From: Atopobiaceae bacterium
Lineage (GTDB): Bacteria; Actinomycetota; Coriobacteriia; Coriobacteriales; Atopobiaceae
Assembly (NCBI GenBank): GCA_022482785.1
Contig: JAKVON010000003.1
Coordinates: 124,001 to 188,000, forward strand
Direction of reading: 5' to 3'
Length of the DNA stretch: 64,000 nt
Both the position numbers and the translations under genes were made by a program. The notes below the pieces were generated by a model. The model was given only the letters and a program-made list of their open reading frames with translations. It did not search any database and was not told the DNA's origin. Positions 42,803-51,374 of this stretch are shown piece by piece. How positions within the stretch are numbered: the first letter of the stretch is position 1; every line of letters starts with the position of its first letter.

Positions 42803-43288
42803 GGAAGACGCCCCGTCGCGATGAACAGTGGGCCGGCATGTCGCCTGTTCGGCGTGCTGGGACATGGTGGGGCATCTATGTGCTGCCAAGGTCAGAATGG
42901 CCTAAACCTAGAATCGGGCAGCGTCACCGATTGAGGACCGCAACCCCGCCAGGTCAGCGGTCCTTCTTCTTAAACGGGTTCGAACGGGTTTGCCCTGCGA
43001 CGTCTATCGCGAAGCGAGCGATGGAACAGACTGCGGAGCGGGCACTCGCGATGTTTCCCTCACCCCGGCTGTCCCCGGGGCCGCCCGTGCGCAGATTGCG
43101 ACTTATCCCAATCGTTTCCTGGGCAAACGTTGGGGTTCGCAATCGCGCCGTCTCATCCCAGCAGGTAGGAAAGCAGATAAATCGAGCAACCGTGGGATAA
43201 ACCGCAATTTGCGCACGGGCGCCTCCCCATGTGGGATAAGTCGCAATCTGCGCATCAACTGGGTTCGACTGCGCCGGTAATCCCCCTG
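42803..43288. repeat. Intergenic region with three 23-bp repeats
   Basis: This 486-bp gap between the precursor array and the transporter gene has no convincing gene. It contains a 23-bp repeat (core TGGGATAAGTCGCAATCTGC) at 43088-43110 (-), 43193-43215 (+) and 43232-43254 (+), so the outer copies face each other like REP elements. Confidence 0.75.
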
Positions 43289-44584
43289 CTAGAAGCCCAT
43301 GGCCTGCATCGCGAACATGATCGCGGTGAGCACGACCACCATGACGATGGTGAACCAGGTGAACCCGGTCCACAGCCTGCCGTTCGCGTACTCGCCCATG
43401 ACGTGGCGGTTGCCCGCGATCTTGATCATGTACACGAGCAGCACGGGAAGCAGGATGCCGTTGATCACCTGGGCGGCCATCATGATGCCGAAGAGGTTGA
43501 CGTCGGGTATGAGGACGATCGCGGCCGAGAGCGCGAGAATCGCGGTCACCAGCACGTGGTAGGCGGGGGCCTCGTTCCAGGTCCTGTTGGCGCCACGCTC
43601 CCAGCCGAAGGCCTCGCACACCGCGCTCGACGTGATGCCTGGCAGCACGCACGCGGCCAGGAACGATGCCCCCACGAGCCCTGCTCCGAAGAGGACCTCG
43701 GCGTACGGGCCGGCGAGGGGGGCGAGCGCGGTCGCCGCGTCGGCCGAGGAATTGACCACGACTCCCGCGGGGTGCAGGACGGCTCCGGTCGTGAGGATGA
43801 TGAACCAGGAGATGGCGCTCGCCACGATGGCACCGGTGATGGTGTCGATGCGCTGGTAGGGGACATCCTCGCTCGTCGCGTTCTTGTCCACCACGTTGCT
43901 CTGCGCGAGGAACACCATCCACGGTGCGATGGTGGTGCCGACGTTTGCCACGAGCAGCGAGAGGTAGGTCGGGTCCATCTCGATGCGGGGGATCAGGGTA
44001 CACCGCGCGGCCTCGCCCCAGTCGGGCCTCACCATGAACCCGGCGACGACGTAGGTAAGGAAGACGCAGCTCACGATCAGGAGAATCTTCTCGATGCGCT
44101 TGTAGGAGCCGCTCATCGAGAGCAGCCAGATCGAGATTGCCGAGATGGGAACCGACACATAGACGGGGATGCCGAACAGCTCGAGACCCGAGGCGATGCC
44201 GGCGAACTCCGAGAGCGTGACGGTCGTGTTGGAGACCAGCAGCGCGAGCATGGCCACCGCGCTCTTGCGTACGCCGAACTGCTCGCGAATGAGCGCGGCG
44301 AAGCCCTTGCCGGTGACGCAGCCCATCCGTGCGGCGGTCTCCTGCACCACGACGAGCAGGAAGCACATGATGGGAACGGTCCAGAGCTGCTCGAATCCGT
44401 AGTTCGCTCCCGCGTTGGAATAGGTCGCGACGCCACCTGCGTCCGCGCCGGCAAGGGCGGCGAGCAGGCCCGGGCCCATCGCGGCGATCACGAGCTTGGG
44501 GTCGAGCCGCTGGCGCGCGGGCCTCTCGGCCTTTGGCGCGGGGCGGTTCCTGCGGGCGGCCCTCCTCATCCTCATCGGCGTCAT
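43289..44584 (-). CDS. NRAMP-related divalent cation transporter (NRMT, probable Mg2+)
   Basis: A 431-residue, 11-TM-type membrane protein of the NRAMP/SLC11 superfamily. The TM1 metal motif, normally DPGN, reads GADAGGVATYSNAGA (DAGG). The TM6 motif, normally MPH, reads VGTTIAPWMVFLAQ (APW). These changes fit the NRAMP-related Mg2+ transporters described in Eggerthella-type bacteria, which use hydrated Mg2+. The gene is downstream of an MgtE/CBS-type protein with a four-base gap, which supports a magnesium role. Confidence 0.85.
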   Translation of the reverse strand: MTPMRMRRAARRNRPAPKAERPARQRLDPKLVIAAMGPGLLAALAGADAGGVATYSNAGANYGFEQLWTVPIMCFLLVVVQETAARMGCVTGKGFAALIREQFGVRKSAVAMLALLVSNTTVTLSEFAGIASGLELFGIPVYVSVPISAISIWLLSMSGSYKRIEKILLIVSCVFLTYVVAGFMVRPDWGEAARCTLIPRIEMDPTYLSLLVANVGTTIAPWMVFLAQSNVVDKNATSEDVPYQRIDTITGAIVASAISWFIILTTGAVLHPAGVVVNSSADAATALAPLAGPYAEVLFGAGLVGASFLAACVLPGITSSAVCEAFGWERGANRTWNEAPAYHVLVTAILALSAAIVLIPDVNLFGIMMAAQVINGILLPVLLVYMIKIAGNRHVMGEYANGRLWTGFTWFTIVMVVVLTAIMFAMQAMGF

Positions 44585-44588
44585 GGCT

Positions 44589-46427
44589 CTACCTCAGAAC
44601 AGCCGCAAGCGCGACGGCGACGAAGACGACCATGGCTATTCCCATGGCGCAGACGGCTATGGCGCTGCCCGAGATGTCACGGTTGCTGTCGTCGCGCTTG
44701 CGCATGAAGAGCAGGTAGGCCGGGGCAGAGACGAACGAGACCAGGCAGGAGACGATGGCCGAGAGGAATCCGGCGCCAAGGGGCACCGCGAGCGAGCCGT
44801 CGGCCGGCAGGGCTCTTGCCAGCCCATACGAGATGAGGCCTACGAAGACGGAGAACACGACGGCGATGCCGACCCCCTTGAGCGTGAAGCCCGCCATAGA
44901 GGGGGCGTCCTCGTCGTCCTCGTCGTATTCGAGGAAGAAGTTCGTGACGTAGCTGGTCATGCTGTCGGCACAGAGCAACGCTACCGGCAGCGCCACGACG
45001 AGCAGGGTCGACGTGGTCGCGACGTCGCGCTGCGGGGCGAGCCCGGCGAGAAGCGCCGCGAGCAGGGCCGCTCCCACCGCCCAGAAGAAGAACCACATCT
45101 GGCGTCGCAGGAACCACCGCATGTCATGCGTGCCCTCGCTCGACGAGCTCTCGTTGCGGGTGCCGCCGGCGATCTGCAGGTCCTCGGCGTGCTCCTCCTC
45201 GAGGACGTCGAGGGCGTCGTCGACGGTGACGATGCCCACGAGCCGCTTCGTCTCGTCGACGACGGGCATGGCGAGCAGGTTGTACTTCGATATCGACTCG
45301 GCAACGTCTTCCTGGTCGTCCTCGGGATTCGCGGTGATGAGGTCGGTCTCGGCGATGTCCTCGAGCTTGGTCTGGGATCCAGAGACGATGATGCGATGGA
45401 GGCTCACGACGCCCACGAGCCGGCCCGCCTCGTCGACCACGTAGACGTAGTGGACCGTCTCGAAGTCCTCCTCGAGCGACCTCAGGCGCCTCTCGGCATC
45501 GGAGACGGTCGACCCGACCGGGAGAGAGACGAACTCAGAGGTCATGATGCGGCCGGCGGTGTCGTCCTTGTATCCGAGCAGCTGGCGAATGGCCTTCTGC
45601 TCCTTGACGCCCATGAGGCGCAGGAGCTTCTCGGCCTTGCCGTAGTCGAGCTCGCCCACGAGCTCGGCGGCGTCGTCCGGGTCCATCTCGGAGAGCATCT
45701 TCGAGGCGTCGAGCTCGCTCATGTCGCCCATGATCTCGGCGGCCATCTCGTCGTCGTCGAGCTCGGCCATGGCCTCGGCGGCCCGGGTGTCGTCGAGCTG
45801 GGCGAAGACCTGGCCGCGGAGGCGTGGGTCGAGCTGCTCGATGATGTCCGCGATGTCGGCGGGGTGGAGCTCGTCGAGGGTCTTGTGCGAGACCGAGAGC
45901 TTGACGTTCGAGAGGTCGCGGTCGAGCAGGTCCATGTAGCTCCAGGCGATGACCTGCTCGGGGACGTCGTGCCCGAAGGTGTGGGCGATGCGGCACCACA
46001 CGTGCTCGATGCCGGGGGAGAGCGAGCGCAGGATTCCGCGGATGCCCACCTCGGCGCCGAGCAGGCGCAGCTGGCTCGAGCCGGAGTCGGAGAGCTTGAG
46101 GTCGTTCACGCGGACGACCTTCATGCCGCGCGTGTCCACGATCTGCTTGTTGAGCAGGTCGCGGGCTATGAGCACCTCGTTGGGCTGGAGATAGGAGAAG
46201 CGGATGTCGGCGCGAGGGACCTTGAGGCGGACCTCGTCGCCGTCGAAGGAGTCGACGTACTTGCGCCACGAGATCATGAACGGGGTGTTGCCCGGTCCGG
46301 TGAAGGCGAGGCTCGTCACGCGAGGGAAGACCTCGCCCGTGGCGATGCCCAGGTCGTTGACCGTGCCGATTTTCTCGCCCTTGGAATCCAGGACCGGGAT
46401 GCCCAGTATTTGGGACAGGTAGATCAT
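44589..46427 (-). CDS. PRC-barrel/MgtE-N/CBS membrane protein, probable Mg2+ transport partner
   Basis: 612 residues. It begins with two PRC-barrel-like segments (LSQILGIPVLDSKGEKIGTVNDLG). An MgtE N-domain follows (LHPADIADIIEQLDPRLRGQVFAQLD...MDPDDAAELVGEL), then two CBS domains (near GRIMTSEFVSLPVGSTVSDAE and LLAMPVVDETKRLVGIVTVDD). The C-terminus has about five TM helices not like the MgtE pore. With the NRMT gene it forms a two-gene operon. I infer that it senses Mg2+ or regulates the transporter. The start is the ATG at 46425-46427. Confidence 0.85.
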   Translation of the reverse strand: MIYLSQILGIPVLDSKGEKIGTVNDLGIATGEVFPRVTSLAFTGPGNTPFMISWRKYVDSFDGDEVRLKVPRADIRFSYLQPNEVLIARDLLNKQIVDTRGMKVVRVNDLKLSDSGSSQLRLLGAEVGIRGILRSLSPGIEHVWCRIAHTFGHDVPEQVIAWSYMDLLDRDLSNVKLSVSHKTLDELHPADIADIIEQLDPRLRGQVFAQLDDTRAAEAMAELDDDEMAAEIMGDMSELDASKMLSEMDPDDAAELVGELDYGKAEKLLRLMGVKEQKAIRQLLGYKDDTAGRIMTSEFVSLPVGSTVSDAERRLRSLEEDFETVHYVYVVDEAGRLVGVVSLHRIIVSGSQTKLEDIAETDLITANPEDDQEDVAESISKYNLLAMPVVDETKRLVGIVTVDDALDVLEEEHAEDLQIAGGTRNESSSSEGTHDMRWFLRRQMWFFFWAVGAALLAALLAGLAPQRDVATTSTLLVVALPVALLCADSMTSYVTNFFLEYDEDDEDAPSMAGFTLKGVGIAVVFSVFVGLISYGLARALPADGSLAVPLGAGFLSAIVSCLVSFVSAPAYLLFMRKRDDSNRDISGSAIAVCAMGIAMVVFVAVALAAVLR

Positions 46428-46640
46428 GCGTGCTCCTTCGATTCGTCACGTGGGCCGAGCTTGGCTTTCACGTGCGGTTTTGGCACCAGACATCCTCTCT
46501 GGCGCGGTCACACCCCTCGCGGCGTGACCTAGGGAGCACACCGTTGGGGTCATCGACTGTGAGGTCGAGGCTTCATCCATGACCCTTCTCTTTGACCGAT
46601 AGGAAGACGAGGTGCGTCGAGGCGCTCCGTCTGCACAGGC
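46428..46640 (-). promoter_or_regulatory. Long structured 5' leader of the Mg2+ transport operon
   Basis: On the minus strand about 200 bases precede the start codon without an open frame. They contain at least two good hairpins: GGTCAC...GTGACC around 46508-46531 and GCCAGA...TCTGG around 46486-46507. A Mg2+-sensing leader is plausible, but I could not match the M-box consensus. Confidence 0.45.
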
Positions 46641-46712
46641 ATTGTACACGCAAACGCGCCAAGCTGGTATCAGGGCAGCGTAAAGGCATAAAACGGGGTA
46701 CGAGCGGAGGTC

Positions 46713-47468
46713 CTAGAGGATGCTCACGCCCATCGAGCGAACCTGCTCGAGGCCCTTCTCGTTGGCCCCGTCGGAGATGAGGGCGGAGAACTCGGCGACG
46801 CTGGCGTAGCAGTAGTTTCCCCTGAGGCCGAACTTGTGGGAGTCCATGACGAGGTAGGGGACGGTCGAGTTGGAGATGACGGTCTCCTTGACCAGGCCGT
46901 CGTCAACGTCGAAGGTCGTGCAGTCCCCGGAGGGCAGGTCGATGCCGATCGCCCCCATGAAGCACGAGTCGAACCGCATGCGCGAGAGCATGTTCACGGC
47001 CGTGGTGCCCACGAAGCCGTTGAGCTCGAGGTTGACGCTGCCGCCAGGGCAGATGGCGATGACGTTCGGGTTCTTCGCGACCTCCTTGAGCACGTCCATC
47101 ATGTTGGAGACCACGATGAGGTTGAGGCTCGACTTGCTGATCCGCTCGGCGAGGTAGAGGTTGGTGGTGGAGATGTCGAGGAAGATGGTCTGGCCGTCGG
47201 TGATCTGCGAGTAGGCCTTGCGCGCGATGACCTGCTTCGAGTCGCGGTAGTCGTTCACGCGCTTGAAGACGTCGCGGTCGGGCAGGGCGTTGGCGGCGAT
47301 GGCTCCCCCGTAGACGCGGGTGCACCTGCCGTCGGCGTCGAGCTGCTTGAGGTCCTTGCGGACGCGGTCCTCGCTCACCGAGAACCGTCGCGCGAGGTCC
47401 GAGACGGAGACGCGGCCGTTCTCTGCGATGAGCCGGATGATCTGCTCCTGCCGTTCCTTGAGGGACAT
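46713..47468 (-). CDS. DeoR-family transcriptional regulator
   Basis: A 251-residue sugar-metabolism repressor. The N-terminal helix-turn-helix is MSLKERQEQIIRLIAENGRV and SVSDLARRFSVSEDRVRKDLKQLDADG. The DeoRC effector domain follows (GQTIFLDISTTNLYLAERI, CPGGSVNLELNGFVGTTAVNML, VVSNMMDVL). The start is the ATG at 47466-47468, with AGGAGG five bases upstream; the long open frame beyond it is a high-GC artefact. The PTS IIA and IIB remnants 1.4 kb away are its likely targets. Confidence 0.92.
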   Translation of the reverse strand: MSLKERQEQIIRLIAENGRVSVSDLARRFSVSEDRVRKDLKQLDADGRCTRVYGGAIAANALPDRDVFKRVNDYRDSKQVIARKAYSQITDGQTIFLDISTTNLYLAERISKSSLNLIVVSNMMDVLKEVAKNPNVIAICPGGSVNLELNGFVGTTAVNMLSRMRFDSCFMGAIGIDLPSGDCTTFDVDDGLVKETVISNSTVPYLVMDSHKFGLRGNYCYASVAEFSALISDGANEKGLEQVRSMGVSIL

Positions 47469-47585
47469 GGGCGCCTCCTCTGTGGTCCGTGCCGGCGTGG
47501 TACGTTTCGCCCCATTGTGGCGCATTCGCGCCCTGATGGCAGATGGAAATATGCGGAGGGTCTGGGCCTGGGCTCGTGCGGTCGA

Positions 47586-47652
47586 TTTCTCCGTCGTTCC
47601 ATACGTTTCCATGTCCGTTAATAGGTATAAAGCGTATGAAACGACGGAGAAA
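47586..47652. repeat. Inverted repeat upstream of the AbiEi-like gene
   Basis: TTTCTCCGTCGTTCCATACG at 47586-47605 pairs with CGTATGAAACGACGGAGAAA at 47633-47652 (19 of 20). A related, more degenerate pair lies at 48763-48781 and 48810-48828 on the other side of the gene. Confidence 0.75.
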
Positions 47653-47771
47653 AGCCGTGGGGAGCAATTCTTCCCGACGCGAGCCGCCGCCGATGCGCCG
47701 TCTGCCACAATGGGCTTCCGCGCGAGATCGCGGAAACCCCAGGACCAGATTCGGAAGAAGGGCGGCTTGCC

Positions 47772-48744
47772 GTGGGTAAGCGCGACGACAGGGTCACCGC
47801 GTTCCTGTTCGAGGACGCCGAGCGGCGCGGGATGTGCCTCACCACCCTGACCGCAGCCGAGCACAACCTGCTCAGGAGGCACGTCGCGCGCGGACGGGTG
47901 GTCCAGCCTCTGCCGGGCCTTTTCGCGCGGGCGGGCTACTGGTCTGGGCTCGATCCCCGAGCGCGCCACCTCCATGAGCTGCGGGCCCTTTCGGAGGCCC
48001 ATCCCGAATGGACCTTCTGCCACGTCTCGGCTGCCGTCGCGCACGGCCTTGCCGTCTCGTATCGGCAGATGGGAAGGGTGCACGTCGCCACCAGCTCCGC
48101 CTCGCACTCGGAGGGCTCCCGCTGCGTCGCGCGACACGTGGTCGACGGCGAGGGGCCGGTCGTCGTGGGCGGCCTCCGGGTCACCTCGCTCGAGCGCACC
48201 GTCTTCGACTGCATCCGCTCGCTCCCGTTCCGCGAGGCCCTCGCCGTCGCGGACTCGGCCGTCGCCCGCGGCCTCGCGACGAGGGCCTCGCTCGAGGGCT
48301 ATGTCGAGGCGCACCCCCACGTCTGGGGAATCAGACAGGCCCGCAGGGTCGCCTCGCTGGCAGACGGCCGTGCCGAGAACGGCGGCGAGTCGATCGCCCG
48401 GGCGACGATGGCGGAGCTGGGCTTCGCGCTCCCCGAGCTCCAGGCCGAGTTCCGCGACCCCGTCGGGGGAAACGTCTACCGCGTCGACTTCCTCTGGCGC
48501 CTGCCCGACGGCCAGCAGGTGGCAGGCGAGCTCGACGGGAGGGAGAAGTACGTCAACCCGAGCATGACCGGGGGCCGCACCCCGGTCGAGGTGCTCACGG
48601 CCGAGCGGCGCCGCGAGTCCCGGCTGACCGCCCTGCGGCGTCAAGGTGCTGCGCTTCTCCCTCCCCGAGGTGTTCGACCACCCCTACTTCGCGCGCCTGC
48701 TCGAGGCCTACGGCATCCCGAGGCGGCGTGTCCGACGGCCATAG
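47772..48744 (+). pseudogene. AbiEi-antitoxin/endonuclease-like protein, frameshifted near the 3' end
   Basis: The first 290 codons from the GTG at 47772 encode a winged-helix-like N-terminus (FEDAERRGMCLTTLTAAEHNLLRRHVARG) and a nuclease-like C-terminal region (YRVDFLWRLPDGQQVAGELDGREKYV). One extra base near 48636-48641 shifts the frame. The continuation in the next frame (GVKVLRFSLPEVFDHPYFARL, ending at 48744) is clearly the true C-terminus. Without the shift the protein would be about 323 residues. It is distantly similar in layout to the gene at 24171. Confidence 0.7.
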
Positions 48745-48762
48745 GCACCGCTCGATGCCGAA

Positions 48763-48828
48763 TTCCCCGTCGTTTCATACGTTTCACCCCATCAGGAACG
48801 TCCCGAAAGCGTATGTTCTAACGGAGAA
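48763..48828. repeat. Degenerate inverted repeat downstream of the AbiEi-like gene
   Basis: TTCCCCGTCGTTTCATACG (48763-48781) and CGTATGTTCTAACGGAGAA (48810-48828) share the outer TTCNCCGT and inner CATACG with the repeat at 47586. The gene is therefore flanked by the same element on both sides. Confidence 0.6.
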
Positions 48829-48861
48829 TCGAGGCGGAGCCGTCCGTGTGAGGAGAGACCC

Positions 48862-49309
48862 ATGCCCAACCACATCCAGGAGATGCTCGCCCCCGAGAAC
48901 GTGCGCGTCGTCGAGTCGGCCCCGGACTGGCGCGACGCGGTTCGCCTCGCCTGCCGGCCGCTCGTCGACGGGGGCTTCGTTGAGCCGCGCTATCCCGAGG
49001 AGGCCATCGCCAACGCCGAGAAGTTCGGTCCCTACTTCGTGATCGCCCCCGACATCGCCCTCATCCACGCACGTCCCGAGCAGGGCGTCGTCAGGCGGCA
49101 GCTGGCGGTGACGGTGGTGCGCCAGGGGGTCGACTTCGGCTCGGGCAAGCCGCCGGCGCGGCTGCTCGTCGCCCTTGCCGCGGAGGACCCCGACTCCCAC
49201 ATCGAGGTCATGCGCGACCTGGTGGCGCTCCTCTCGACCCCAGGGGGCCGTCGCGTCGATCGCAGAGGCCCCGACCGCTGGCGACATCTACCGACGCTTC
49301 GTGGGATAG
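48862..49309 (+). pseudogene. PTS IIA component (mannitol/fructose/ascorbate type), frameshifted
   Basis: A 148-codon EIIA-like gene: DWRDAVRLACRPLVDGGFVEPRYPEEAI, GPYFVIAPDIALIHARPEQGV (active-site His in ALIHARP) and LAAEDPDSHIEVMRDLVALL. An extra G in the run at 49244-49248 shifts the frame. The proper end (GAVASIAEAPTAGDIYRRFVG, stop 49307-49309) is present in the next frame. The start ATG has GAGGAG upstream. It would transfer phosphate from HPr to IIB. Confidence 0.78.
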
Positions 49310-49379
49310 TCGGGCGCTTGTGGGTAGAAAGTCACTCGACGGCGCGTCCGCGCGGGGAGAGACGTAGGGAGTGAATCGC

Positions 49380-49665
49380 ATGGCAATTGAGAGAATCATG
49401 TGCTGCTGTGGTGCTGGCGTCGGGTCGAGTCTGATCGTCCGCATGAACACGGAAGACGTACTCAAGAAGCTCGGGATGGACGACATCCAAGGTCAACCAT
49501 ACGAGCGTCGACGACCTCGAGCCCGACGAGGCCGATCTCTACATCCTCGCCGGTGACCTCCGCGGGATCAACACGGGCATCCCCGAGGACAAGATCATCA
49601 TGCTCTCCAACATCCTCGACCGCGACGAGCTGGCCTCGAAGCTCACCAAGAAGCTCGGCCTCTGA
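49380..49665 (+). pseudogene. PTS IIB component (lactose/ascorbate type), frameshifted
   Basis: The N-terminus IMCCCGAGVGSSLIVRMNTEDVLKKLGM has the phosphorylated Cys motif. An extra base near 49486 shifts the frame. The rest (VNHTSVDDLEPDEADLYILAGDL to the stop at 49663-49665) follows in the next frame and would give about 94 residues. No IIC permease gene follows, so the transport system is incomplete here. Confidence 0.78.
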
Positions 49666-49727
49666 CGCACGCGAGGGTCCCGCACGCTCTGACTCGGCCG
49701 TCGGGACCCACGTCATAGCACGAAAGG

Positions 49728-49765
49728 GAGAGACCCGCGTACCTGCAAGGGGGCGCGGGTCTCTC
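49728..49765 (+). terminator. Terminator hairpin after the PTS genes
   Basis: A 12-bp perfect stem GAGAGACCCGCG/CGCGGGTCTCTC with a 14-base loop, between the PTS remnants and the convergent lemA gene. Confidence 0.7.
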
Positions 49766-49786
49766 GTCGTGTGCCGGAGGTGGGGG

Positions 49787-50434
49787 CTACTGCTGCGCGG
49801 GCGGCGTGGGAGGCTGCTGCTGGGAGGCGGGGGCGGCCTGCGCGCCCATGTTGACGGAGGGTGCGACGGGGACGCCGGGCGTGGTGCCGAAGTCGACCGT
49901 GGGGGCGACGCGCGCGGAGTCCGACGCCTGGAACCCGTTCTTGGGCTGGAAGTTGCCGAAGCCGGCGATCAGGTTGCCGGGGAAGGTCTGGATGGCGTTG
50001 TTGTAGCTCAGCACGCAGTCGTTGTAGCTCTGGCGGGCGTAGGAGATCTTGTTCTCGGTGTCGGTGAGGTCGCTCTGGAGCTGGAGGAAGTTGGTGTTCG
50101 CCTTGAGGTCGGGGTAGGCCTCGGCGACGGCGAACAGGTGGTTGAGCGCGCCGGAGAGCTGGTCGTTCGCGGCCATCTTGGCCTCGGGCGTGCCGGCGTT
50201 GGCCACGGCGGCACGCGCGTTGGTGACGGCCTCGAGCGTGCCGGACTCGTGGGCCGCATAGCCCTTGACGGTGTTCACGAGGTTGGGGATGAGGTCGTTG
50301 CGGCGCTGGAGCTGGGCGTCGATCGTCTGCCAGGCGTTGTCGCAGCGGTTGCGCGCGCCCACGATGCCGTTATAGATCGCGACGAGGCCGCCGATGATGA
50401 CGATGATGATAACCAGGATGATGATGAGAACCAT
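49787..50434 (-). CDS. lemA: LemA family membrane protein
   Basis: 215 residues: an N-terminal TM helix (MVLIIILVIIIVIIGGLVAIYNGIV), then the helical LemA domain (RNRCDNAWQTIDAQLQRRNDLIPNLVNTVKGYAAHE...YNDCVLSYNNAIQTFPGNLIAGF). A low-complexity Pro/Gln-rich tail ends in PPTPPAQQ. Its function is not settled; it is often linked to envelope processes. The start is the ATG at 50432-50434. Confidence 0.93.
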   Translation of the reverse strand: MVLIIILVIIIVIIGGLVAIYNGIVGARNRCDNAWQTIDAQLQRRNDLIPNLVNTVKGYAAHESGTLEAVTNARAAVANAGTPEAKMAANDQLSGALNHLFAVAEAYPDLKANTNFLQLQSDLTDTENKISYARQSYNDCVLSYNNAIQTFPGNLIAGFGNFQPKNGFQASDSARVAPTVDFGTTPGVPVAPSVNMGAQAAPASQQQPPTPPAQQ

Positions 50435-50558
50435 GGTGTCCCTTCCCCTTGTGGCGCGTAGGCGGGCCTTCGCGTGCCAATTGGCATCCAGTATACCCAT
50501 ACCCGCAGGAAAATGCGGCCGCACGCCCGTTATGGGCGCACGGCCGCACGAACAGCCA

Positions 50559-50649
50559 TGGCGGAGGGGGAGAGATTCGAACTCTCGAGACGGCGAGGCC
50601 GCCTGGCGGTTTTCAAGACCGCTGCAATCAACCGCTCTGCCACCCCTCC
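50559..50649 (-). tRNA. tRNA-Ser (anticodon TGA)
   Basis: On the minus strand: acceptor GGAGGGG pairs with CCCCTCC, anticodon loop CTTGAAA, a long variable arm typical of serine tRNA, T loop TTCGAAT and an encoded CCA. Confidence 0.95.
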
Positions 50650-50705
50650 GGGGGCGCGTGGATTATCCTACCCCATGAGGGCGGTCGGAAGCCAGGAGGC
50701 TGGGA

Positions 50706-51200
50706 ATGGACGGTTGCGGCACGGAGGCGACGCTCGACGAGCGGCTCATGCGCCTCGCGCTCGACGAGGCCCGTGCGGCCGCCGACGAGGGGGAGGTCCC
50801 CATCGGGGCGATCGTCGTGTGCGACGGCCAGGTGGTCGCGCGGGCGCACAACCGGCGCGAGGCCGACGCCGACCCCTCCGCGCATGCGGAGTTCACTGCC
50901 CTGCGCGACGCCGCGCGGGCCCTCGGGCGCTGGCGGCTCACCGGCTGCACCGTCTACGTGACGCTCGAGCCCTGCCTCATGTGCGCCGGCCTCATGGTGA
51001 ACGCCCGCGTCGACCGCTGCGTCTATGGCGCCGCCGACCCGAAGGCGGGCGCCCTGGGCACCCTGTACGACGTGAGCCACGACCCGCGCCTCAACCACGA
51101 GTTCGAGGTTGTACCCGGGGTGCTCGCCGACGAGAGCGCAGGGATGCTCCGCGGGTTCTTCCGCGCGCGCAGAGTGCAAAGCCAGAAATCGATGCCATGA
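50706..51200 (+). CDS. tadA: tRNA-specific adenosine-34 deaminase
   Basis: Converts A34 of tRNA-Arg(ACG) to inosine. The cytidine-deaminase-fold motifs are clear: SAHAEFTALRDAARALG (HAE) and TLEPCLMCAGLMVNARV (PCxxC zinc site). YGAADPKAGALGTLYD and the C-terminal helix complete it. 164 residues, next to tRNA-Ser as in many Gram-positives. Confidence 0.96.
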   Translation: MDGCGTEATLDERLMRLALDEARAAADEGEVPIGAIVVCDGQVVARAHNRREADADPSAHAEFTALRDAARALGRWRLTGCTVYVTLEPCLMCAGLMVNARVDRCVYGAADPKAGALGTLYDVSHDPRLNHEFEVVPGVLADESAGMLRGFFRARRVQSQKSMP

Positions 51201-51261
51201 TTCCGTGCCAAATACGAAACACTGCTACTTAATTAGCAGCAGACAATACGCTGCTTTCGCG

Positions 51262-51322
51262 TTCACGCCCAATTTCATAGCATTCGTTCCAGTCCTGCAT
51301 GTCTGAAAGCACTCTGTGATAT
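51262..51322 (+). promoter_or_regulatory. LytTR-type tandem operator C and promoter
   Basis: A degenerate first half TTCACGCC at 51262-51269 and TTCGTTCC at 51283-51290, 21 bp apart. TGATAT at 51317-51322 lies exactly 26 bp after the second half. It precedes the first giant lectin-like gene. Confidence 0.65.
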
Positions 51323-51374
51323 ATGACACCCATATGCGTCTCCAGGTTGCGAACCGACGGGAGGGAATGTTCAC

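Noticed and set aside
42799-43200. Open frame of 133 codons after the last precursor
   Set aside because: It has no ribosome binding site or similarity, and it runs through the 23-bp repeat copy.
46428-46640. M-box (ykoK) magnesium riboswitch
   Set aside because: The conserved M-box blocks could not be aligned by eye; only general hairpins are supported.
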